From positions 1 to 5,391 of the forward strand of contig JAKMGM010000117.1 of NCBI GenBank assembly GCA_022424925.1: 5,391 nt of DNA, read 5' to 3'. The position numbers and the translations under genes are program-made. The stretch's first letter is position 1. Each line of letters opens with the position of its first letter. Source of the DNA: Candidatus Poseidoniaceae archaeon (GTDB taxonomy: Archaea > Thermoplasmatota > Poseidoniia > Poseidoniales > Poseidoniaceae). The notes beneath the pieces were generated by a model. It saw nothing but the letters and a program-made list of their open reading frames with translations. It did not search any database and had not been told where the DNA came from. Below, piece after piece: positions 1 to 5,391 of this stretch.

Positions 1-2
1 TT

Positions 3-842
3 GAACAAGCAGCGGAATCAGAACATATGCTGTTGCGACAACTTGCACCAGCACCGGCAGGAACACTGGTCGGCGCTGCACTCGATGGTGATGGCGACCG
101 CTGCTTATTCATCGAGGCAACAGAGAGTGGATACATGATTATCGACGGTGATGCGATGGCAGATACGATTGCGATTGCAGGTCATCAACAGTACACGAAT
201 TGGATTATTGCTGCAAGCATTGAGTCAGATTTAGCGCTCCTCTCAACGTTGAAACGCCTCTCAACCACAACAACTGCAATAGAGACGGCGGTTGGAGACC
301 GGTGGCTTTCCCACGCATTGCGTCGAAACCTTTCACCATCTCAACACATGCCTACCCTCATGGGCGTCGAAGATTCTGGACATGCTGTTTTACCCTCGCC
401 CCACCCGCTCAACACCAATGAATGGAGTCTGGTGGGAGACGGTGCTGGAACGCTTGTGGCGTATCTCTTAGCTCGAAACGCCGCAGACCCCTCGCTGAAG
501 ATGGAACGAGGTTGGAAGCAACGTAAATCTGTGAGTGGCGTGAATCGAACGCTTTGGGACGGTGAGAACCAACTTTCGGATGAAGTTGAGAAGATGAGTC
601 GAGAGCATTTTGAAACATGCGGTAACATAACCAAATGGTTGAGGAAAAGGGTTGAGGGTGAAGCAAATCTAATGCTTATTGAAGCCCATATCGATGGAAG
701 ATTATTGTCGCTCGGCATTCGAAACAGCGGCACACAAGCGAAAATCAGTGTTTCGCTTCGACTCCAAGCAGGCATGCCACATCAAAAAGTTTCGAGCGTC
801 ATTGATTTGATAACGGCGTACCTTGCCGAGCAGATGCTCTAA
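3..842 (+). CDS. Alpha-D-phosphohexomutase (phosphoglucomutase/phosphomannomutase superfamily), 5'-truncated by window edge
   Basis: This enzyme family moves a phosphate between C1 and C6 of a hexose phosphate (glucose, mannose or glucosamine) through a phosphoserine intermediate in the cytoplasm, feeding glycan and nucleotide-sugar synthesis. The frame is open from position 3 to the TAA at 840-842, so the ATG at 27 is internal, not a start. Counting from that Met, the Mg-binding loop DGDGDR is at residues 20-25, a VGDRW segment at 89-93, the sugar-recognition loop GVEDSGH at 113-119 (family form GGExSGH), a DGAGT segment at 138-142, and the C-terminal phosphate loop RNSGTQAKISV at 232-242. 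About 280 of the usual 450 or so residues are visible. Domain 1 with the catalytic serine is off the left edge, so activity cannot be judged. The phosphate loop lacks the usual Glu-Pro and final Arg of SGTEPK.RV. Superfamily assignment is firm; the sugar substrate (PMM, PGM or GlmM) cannot be told from this part. Confidence 0.88.
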   Translation, partial: EQAAESEHMLLRQLAPAPAGTLVGAALDGDGDRCLFIEATESGYMIIDGDAMADTIAIAGHQQYTNWIIAASIESDLALLSTLKRLSTTTTAIETAVGDRWLSHALRRNLSPSQHMPTLMGVEDSGHAVLPSPHPLNTNEWSLVGDGAGTLVAYLLARNAADPSLKMERGWKQRKSVSGVNRTLWDGENQLSDEVEKMSREHFETCGNITKWLRKRVEGEANLMLIEAHIDGRLLSLGIRNSGTQAKISVSLRLQAGMPHQKVSSVIDLITAYLAEQML

Positions 843-1406
843 TCAGTTCTGACGACCTTCGATTGCAGAACATAGGAGTGCCATCGCCACAATCACTTTG
901 CGGTCCAATGGGTGGCCTTGTGGAACTGAAATTTGTGTTCGCTTGATGATTGGATTGAACTGTTGATGCATCAAGATTTCAGGGTATCCTTCCACCTCGA
1001 AGTGGTATTTGGCTGGAATGAGCGGTATGAAGCGACGCAAAATCGCCAAGCTGTCTTCAACGAAAGTGGCATAGGGGTTTCCCGACGGATCGTTGAGAAC
1101 CCACGAATCTTTGAGAAAGGATTTCAAGCCCTTACGCTTTGCTGAACCGAGGTTAGCGCCAGTTTGCGAATCGATGATATCGTATGTAGCACCAAGGTCG
1201 ATCATTCCACGCGCCTTAATCTGTAAAAGTGGGACAGTACAACTTTCATCGGTGAATAAAACGATATCTTCCCGGAGTTTGAACCGTTTCTGTTTCGAAT
1301 AAGCGATGACATTTCCTTGCAAATCTTCAAAATAAAATGCGCCACCAAAAATTCGCAAAAGTTTCGTACGAATGATGTATTGGTCCATCTGAAAGAGTTG
1401 GGTCAT
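843..1406 (-). CDS. LURP-one-related (tubby C-terminal-like) family protein
   Basis: A complete 187-residue protein with the LURP-one-related pattern. This fold is a beta barrel wrapped around a hydrophobic C-terminal helix, related to tubby and phospholipid scramblase domains. Visible signs are alternating beta-strand segments from residue 8 to 160 with turn motifs such as EDLQGN (27-32), DSQTGAN (79-85) and NDPSGN (105-110). The basic stretch AKRKGLKSFLKDSW (89-102) and the segment VEDSLAILRRF (116-126) follow. A terminal helix at about 166-184 starts LDRK and ends AIEGRQ, as I recall for prokaryotic members. There is no signal peptide. The closing helix is hydrophobic but is expected to be the barrel core rather than a membrane anchor. 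The ATG at 1406 is preferred over Met7 (1388) because a TATA element lies at leaderless spacing upstream. No biochemical function is established for prokaryotic members; lipid or membrane association is only inference from the fold. Confidence 0.82.
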   Translation of the reverse strand: MTQLFQMDQYIIRTKLLRIFGGAFYFEDLQGNVIAYSKQKRFKLREDIVLFTDESCTVPLLQIKARGMIDLGATYDIIDSQTGANLGSAKRKGLKSFLKDSWVLNDPSGNPYATFVEDSLAILRRFIPLIPAKYHFEVEGYPEILMHQQFNPIIKRTQISVPQGHPLDRKVIVAMALLCSAIEGRQN

Positions 1407-1424
1407 GGATTAGGGTCTTGCGAG

Positions 1425-1436
1425 GAGTATATACTC
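1425..1436. repeat. 12-bp perfect palindrome GAGTATATACTC overlapping the TATA box
   Basis: The two halves GAGTAT and ATACTC are exact reverse complements with no spacer, and symmetry ends at the next base pair outward (1424/1437). It contains the predicted TATA core. It may be no more than a symmetric TATA box, or it could be a dimeric repressor operator that would block TBP binding. A hairpin with no loop is not a sensible RNA structure, so a terminator reading is unlikely. Confidence 0.45.
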
Positions 1437-1440
1437 GTTT
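1425..1440 (-). promoter_or_regulatory. Archaeal TATA/BRE promoter for the LURP-one-related gene (probably leaderless)
   Basis: On the minus strand a TATATA core (1428-1433) is preceded by the purine-rich AAACGAG, a plausible TFB-recognition element. The core is centred about 25 nt upstream of the ATG at 1406. Archaeal TATA boxes are centred about 26-27 nt before the transcription start, so transcription would begin at or within one or two bases of the start codon. The sequence just before the ATG (GACCCTAATCC) contains no Shine-Dalgarno motif, which fits leaderless translation. The site falls in the only intergenic gap of the window, downstream of the giant membrane gene's stop codon, so the LURP-one gene probably has its own transcript. 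Spacing and motif are seen directly; use as a promoter is inference. Confidence 0.6.
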
Positions 1441-1459
1441 CCCCGTTCGAACCCAGCCG

Positions 1460-4400
1460 TCACTCGTTCGCCATCTGTCCCTCATAGGTTTGCGTGAGGT
1501 AGGTGACCATTCCGAGCAGGAGTGCTGATGCGACAAGTATGGTAAACAGTACGCCTACACCCGCGCCTTGGAACATGACAATGGCCGCAACAATCCATCC
1601 AAGAACAAGGTCGAGCGCACCGATAAAGCGCCATGACTTTCGTAGCGTGAGGATGCCGCAAACCCACGATACAGTTGAACACAACAAGATGAAAACAACG
1701 GCAGGAAGTAAATTGCCGAAACCAAAACTGGAACTTATGAGTAGAATATGCATAGCCCAAAGGGCTGCAGGAAGCCATAAGCCCTTACGGTTTTGTACAA
1801 TCCAAGCAACTGAGAAGACCGTGAGTATTCCAAACAGTGAGGTAACCAGCGTCAAAGAAGGTAACGCAACCATATCGGAAAGCCATACACTGCTTGCTTG
1901 ATAGGCCATAGGCGTCAACAGCCATGCGGTCAAAACAACGGCTGGTTGAGTCCACCAAACGCCGCGTCGAGCGGACAGAAGAATCACTGCAAATACCGCA
2001 GGGCCGAACGAGAGGAACGCTACGAACACAATCCAGGCAGAACGCCCAGCTGCTCCTCTGTGGTCACCCATCTGATGCTGGATACGTTTTCCTTCGACCC
2101 AGTCGAAAGCAAATACTCCAGCAAACAGCAGCGCTTCGATGAGCAACAACGGTAATGTCCATGTGAGCGATGAATATGTACTGACGAATGGGTCAATGGT
2201 GAATGGAACGGGTACTTCACCCCCGATAACCACTGCCAGAACGCGGTCGAGTGCTGCCAAATAGACGATGCCTTCCAAAGCATTTGGAATACGTAATCCC
2301 AAATCGTTTCGACCAAGCAGGCCGAGTCCCGCAAGCAGAACAAGGCCGACAAAGAACACGCCCAAATGGGTGGCGTCGCTTAATTCGACCACGGAATTTG
2401 AAGCGCGACCTGCTAGATGCACCAAGACCAAACCAACCATACCAAGCGCAATGGGTGCTTCGATTCCCAACACATCAGGCAAGCGCAAGCCAATCTGATT
2501 GGCACGAATACGCGAAAGTCCGACAAAGAGAACCGTGATTAAGACGCTGAAACTCAAAGCGAGAAGTGTTGCACCGGTGGTGAATGAAAGAAACGAGGTC
2601 GCTACAATCGTCGTGGCCAAAAACAACAGAACGATGGTTGGTTGGTGGTGAATATCGCCAATGTACAAGTCCATGTCGCCGGAGGCGCCTGCCCTCTTCT
2701 GCCGCTTCTTTTGTTTTTCAGCGAGTGCAAGGAGTTCGGTGTCAATGAGACGAAGGTTGCTCTTGTTCGAACTCGAGGATTCGTCACCGCTTGATGAGAT
2801 TCCAAGTTGTACCACTTCGGTTTGTTCCATTCCATTGACTTCAAGAAACGTTTGAATGCGTTCTTGCTTGTCTTTCAAACGTTGAATTCTGTTCTCCTTC
2901 TTGGTAAGTGCGCGCACGCCTGAGCGAAACTCACCTTGGACAGCGAGATAGGCTCCCGAGAGGACGAACGCCAACAAAGACGCCAAAACCACTGCATCAA
3001 CGGCGAGGGTTCGGCCCGCTAAGGCCATCGATACAATGAGTGCCACTGCGGTGAAAGCGGGCGGGAGAAGTTTCTCTAGCGTTGCAGCCCGAATCAAATA
3101 AAGAACAAGCGCTACCAATCCAACCGCCATCAAAAGCAGAAGGTTTGTCTCTGAATCAAACATGAATTGCGTCCCAGTGAGCGGTGTTGATACAAGTGGA
3201 TTCAGTGAAATCAACACGAAAAAGGCAGTGATAAGACCCATCATCATGGTGAGGAGTTGGCCCGGTAAGGCTTCCATTTTCTCAAGTTCATCATCCGATG
3301 CTCCTTGGCGACGTCGCTGATCTGAAGCCTTCAGCAGAACCGCAGAAGAAGCAACCAGAGAGAGAGCCCACACGGACGATTGACCGTAGTTCCAAGAAAA
3401 CAAAATGGCAAAGATTCCCCACACGCCCATGAGGGTTTGGGGTTTACCGCCGTGCCGTTCAAAATAAACAACCAGTGAATGCCCGACCAGAAGACCGCTC
3501 AATACGACCAAAAGGCCGTACATCGGTAACGCCCCAGGCCGAGCGACTGCCCACGTAACAACCAATGTCAGCAAGAAACTCAAGTTCCAAAGTTTAGCAA
3601 AGCCGGAATCGCGCAACCGAGCACCAAGTTCGGAGAACCCGAGAAGGCGAGAGGCGAGATTGAGTCCCACTTCGCCGTGTCGGATATTGACCCAAATCTG
3701 CTGCACGACAAGCAAACTCATCCAAACGAACAAGTCGAATTCATCAAGCAGAATGGGGAGGAAATCCATTGAAATGAGTCTTGAATCTGCATCTGTAGCA
3801 AAAAACAGCAACCAAACCCAAGGCCCGATGACTGCGGTTCCAGCAATCGATGGAGATGAACGTAAAACGGCGAGACCGGACAAACCAAGCCAGACAATCC
3901 CTTGAGTGAACAAGAGCGTTCGTGCCCCGTTTTGCATGTCTCCAGCGGGTATCAAAAGCGTTAACAAGCCCACAACAGCCAGTCCACCCAGCCAAATGAC
4001 GTGGTCTGAAACTGCGGTTTGATTGCGCAATAAAGCAACGACAGTCAACAACGAAGTCAGAGCAGCATACACGCTGTATTCATTGAGTCCGAAGGGAAGT
4101 GAGAACGATACGATGCCCGAACTGTAGACGGCCAGTCCAATCAGAAGAAACGGTGTTGGAAGTATCAGATAGGGCGCGATATCCTTGAAATCGATGCCTC
4201 GGACAACGAGATAAGACCCCGTGAATGCTCCAATCAACAACATCAGCTGAGCCAGTGCATATCCCGTTTCCAAACGGTGTGCTGCGATGGCAAGCAACGC
4301 TCCGATCATGCCTAATCCGACGGATACTGCCCACAGTGAAGGATTACCGAGACCAAGCCCTTCTAAGGCTTTGGAAAACCAATTTTCAGCACGCACAAAC

Positions 4401-5386
4401 CGTGCAGCAATTGTAGCATTGGTAACCGTGACAAAGGCCATCAATAAGAAGAGCAGCAAATCATCTTCAAACGAGACGAGTTCCAGACCGAAGAGTACCC
4501 AGTTGTCCGATAGGGCATGTACACCGACCCAAAGGTATGACGAAGCAATGCCGAGGCTTGCGAGATTACCAGAGCCACGATACAGGGCGAGGCCGTGCAT
4601 TAACAGCGTACCAACAGCAATCATGCTTGCAATACCGATTTCACCGTACAGTGCACCTGCCGCACTGCCAACCAACAGTAAAATCAGCGTGGCCTGAGCG
4701 GCTATAGCGTCTTCATCGTGCCGCTGAGCAATGTAGACATTCGCCGTAACAACGCCGACAAGGCTCAACCCGAGGGTTTCACTTGCCCCAAAAGGAGAAC
4801 TATCGAACCAGCCCCAATGCCAAGCATCCAAAGCAAGGCCATAGAATAATTTCATCGAAATGATGACCCAAGTTACGCCCAAAATCCGCATGTTCGGATT
4901 TGGAATCCACCGTTCTCCAAGGTACAGCCCTATTGAACCCATCGCGAACAAACCAACACCGCTGAGGACTTCGGGTAGTACCGTTCCAACCAAGGCGCCT
5001 ATCGCTGACCAAGTGAAGACCATTGCCACTAACAGACCGAAGCCTAACCTTTTCTCGCCGTGAACGGCCAGGTCAGTTACACTGTCCATTTCCGGTGGCT
5101 TCTCAACAGTGCCGTCGCGTTGGACAGCGCCAGCAGCATCCGAAACTTCGTCGCCAGATGTGAAAAGCGGCGAGATTTCTCCGACGGCTATGTCAACCTG
5201 TTCTGCATCACCGCGTTCAGATGGTTGAGCTTTCTCTTCCCCCATGTCCACCATAAACGAATTGATATCAACGCCTTTCGCACGACGAAAGTCGCGTTTC
5301 CGTACAACTTCGTCGCGAGATGAGGTCGATGGTGAACGACGCCCATCCACCCCCTCAGTCATGGCTGATACTTCTGAGGCATCCAC
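1460..5386 (-). CDS. Giant polytopic membrane protein, about 35-37 transmembrane helices, function unknown
   Basis: I do not recognise a characterised family. The frame has 1308 codons from a GTG at 5386 to the TGA at 1460-1462. Residues 1-112 are hydrophilic and Ser/Asp/Glu-rich, with a basic patch RKRDFRRAKG (29-38). From residue 114 hydrophobic helices follow one another with short loops: about 24 up to residue 816, then a soluble linker (818-915), then about 11-13 more from 916 to 1297, and a short polar tail. I see no large extramembrane domain, catalytic motif, nucleotide-binding loop or signal peptide. The even helix count before the basic linker puts it on the same side as the N-terminus, probably cytoplasmic. 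The start is uncertain. The frame is open to the right edge, the ATG at 5362 (codon 9) is an alternative, and neither has a visible Shine-Dalgarno; no TATA lies about 25 nt above 5362, and the window ends too soon to test 5386. The gene may therefore begin outside the window. Transporter, scaffold and glycan- or lipid-handling roles are all open. Confidence 0.85.
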   Translation of the reverse strand: MDASEVSAMTEGVDGRRSPSTSSRDEVVRKRDFRRAKGVDINSFMVDMGEEKAQPSERGDAEQVDIAVGEISPLFTSGDEVSDAAGAVQRDGTVEKPPEMDSVTDLAVHGEKRLGFGLLVAMVFTWSAIGALVGTVLPEVLSGVGLFAMGSIGLYLGERWIPNPNMRILGVTWVIISMKLFYGLALDAWHWGWFDSSPFGASETLGLSLVGVVTANVYIAQRHDEDAIAAQATLILLLVGSAAGALYGEIGIASMIAVGTLLMHGLALYRGSGNLASLGIASSYLWVGVHALSDNWVLFGLELVSFEDDLLLFLLMAFVTVTNATIAARFVRAENWFSKALEGLGLGNPSLWAVSVGLGMIGALLAIAAHRLETGYALAQLMLLIGAFTGSYLVVRGIDFKDIAPYLILPTPFLLIGLAVYSSGIVSFSLPFGLNEYSVYAALTSLLTVVALLRNQTAVSDHVIWLGGLAVVGLLTLLIPAGDMQNGARTLLFTQGIVWLGLSGLAVLRSSPSIAGTAVIGPWVWLLFFATDADSRLISMDFLPILLDEFDLFVWMSLLVVQQIWVNIRHGEVGLNLASRLLGFSELGARLRDSGFAKLWNLSFLLTLVVTWAVARPGALPMYGLLVVLSGLLVGHSLVVYFERHGGKPQTLMGVWGIFAILFSWNYGQSSVWALSLVASSAVLLKASDQRRRQGASDDELEKMEALPGQLLTMMMGLITAFFVLISLNPLVSTPLTGTQFMFDSETNLLLLMAVGLVALVLYLIRAATLEKLLPPAFTAVALIVSMALAGRTLAVDAVVLASLLAFVLSGAYLAVQGEFRSGVRALTKKENRIQRLKDKQERIQTFLEVNGMEQTEVVQLGISSSGDESSSSNKSNLRLIDTELLALAEKQKKRQKRAGASGDMDLYIGDIHHQPTIVLLFLATTIVATSFLSFTTGATLLALSFSVLITVLFVGLSRIRANQIGLRLPDVLGIEAPIALGMVGLVLVHLAGRASNSVVELSDATHLGVFFVGLVLLAGLGLLGRNDLGLRIPNALEGIVYLAALDRVLAVVIGGEVPVPFTIDPFVSTYSSLTWTLPLLLIEALLFAGVFAFDWVEGKRIQHQMGDHRGAAGRSAWIVFVAFLSFGPAVFAVILLSARRGVWWTQPAVVLTAWLLTPMAYQASSVWLSDMVALPSLTLVTSLFGILTVFSVAWIVQNRKGLWLPAALWAMHILLISSSFGFGNLLPAVVFILLCSTVSWVCGILTLRKSWRFIGALDLVLGWIVAAIVMFQGAGVGVLFTILVASALLLGMVTYLTQTYEGQMANE
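1760..2494 (-). repeat. Recurring motif NxxGLx[L/I]Px[A/V]L in the giant membrane protein (three copies)
   Basis: The same 11-residue pattern occurs at residues 963-973 (NQIGLRLPDVL), 1027-1037 (NDLGLRIPNAL) and 1199-1209 (NRKGLWLPAAL), each in the polar loop leading into a membrane helix. Corresponding bases are about 2468-2500, 2276-2308 and 1760-1792. A weaker relative, GEVGLNLASRL, is at residues 571-581. The invariant positions are N, G, L, P and the final L. This suggests the C-terminal membrane block grew by duplication of a helical unit, or that a loop signature is functionally conserved. The spacing (64, then 172 residues) is irregular, so the repeat is ancient or partial. Confidence 0.5.
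2642..2935 (-). other. Soluble linker of the giant membrane protein: coiled coil, Ser-rich tract, basic segment
   Basis: Residues 818-915 form the only long hydrophilic stretch between membrane helices. It opens with a charged, probably helical coiled-coil segment (about 825-850, containing KKENRIQRLKDKQERIQ) and continues with SSSGDESSSSNKS (864-876). A second Lys/Arg-rich helix follows (about 881-899, ending EKQKKRQKR), then a short segment leading to helix 25 at about 916. The strong positive charge places it on the cytoplasmic side by the positive-inside rule. It separates about 24 upstream helices from 11-13 downstream ones, so the protein may be two membrane blocks joined by a cytoplasmic hinge or docking segment. 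Confidence 0.6.
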
Positions 5387-5391
5387 TTCAA

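Noticed and set aside
341..775. Minus-strand open frame of 144 codons opposite the phosphohexomutase.
   Set aside because: The plus strand carries clear family motifs across the same bases, and the minus translation shows nothing recognisable.
784..788. T5 tract on the minus strand about 55 nt after the LURP-one stop, a possible oligo-T terminator.
   Set aside because: A single five-base run inside the coding sequence of the opposite gene is expected by chance, and there is no second T tract to strengthen it.
1425..1436. Palindrome read as an intrinsic terminator for the giant membrane gene.
   Set aside because: It has no loop and no following T tract on the minus strand, and its TATATA core at promoter spacing explains it better.
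1441..1460. GTTCGAACCC at 1445-1454 resembles a tRNA T-loop.
   Set aside because: The flanking bases do not form the 5-bp T stem on either strand, and the 53-bp gap is too short for a tRNA with acceptor and anticodon arms.
1503..1901. Plus-strand open frame of 132 codons opposite the giant membrane gene.
   Set aside because: It lies wholly antisense to a convincing membrane-helix coding frame, its translation is low-complexity with no recognisable domain, and it has no promoter or Shine-Dalgarno that I can see.
4287..4697. Plus-strand open frame of 136 codons opposite the N-terminal half of the giant membrane gene.
   Set aside because: Antisense shadow: Pro/Ser/Thr/Arg-rich translation typical of the reverse complement of hydrophobic codons, with no domain pattern.

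Overview
The window most likely comes from an archaeon. Marine Group II (Poseidoniia) is my best guess, from gene style rather than from any marker gene. The grounds are a TATA element centred about 25 nt upstream of a start codon that has no Shine-Dalgarno sequence (a leaderless archaeal promoter), very tight gene packing, near-balanced base composition, and a giant multi-membrane protein of a kind I associate with that group. No rRNA, tRNA, CRISPR array, insertion sequence or other mobile element is visible.

Layout, left to right. (1) Positions 3-842, + strand: the C-terminal part of an alpha-D-phosphohexomutase (phosphoglucomutase/phosphomannomutase/phosphoglucosamine mutase superfamily), cut by the left edge. 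The metal loop, the sugar-recognition loop and the C-terminal phosphate loop are present, but the catalytic-serine domain is off the window. (2) Positions 843-1406, - strand: a complete LURP-one-related (tubby C-terminal-like) protein. Its stop codon abuts the mutase stop codon with no base between them. (3) Positions 1407-1459: the only intergenic stretch, 53 bp, carrying the promoter of the LURP-one gene. (4) Positions 1460 to about 5386, - strand: one gene of about 1308 codons for a polytopic membrane protein with about 35-37 predicted membrane helices. It has a long charged N-terminal tail, a coiled-coil and Ser-rich linker two thirds of the way along, and a short motif recurring in its last third. 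Its true start may lie beyond the right edge.

The giant protein and the LURP-one gene point the same way, but the LURP-one gene appears to have its own promoter. The mutase converges on them. A link between sugar-phosphate metabolism, a lipid-associated fold and a huge membrane protein (for example in envelope or glycan biology) is tempting, but it rests only on adjacency. The least explained object in the window is the giant membrane protein.
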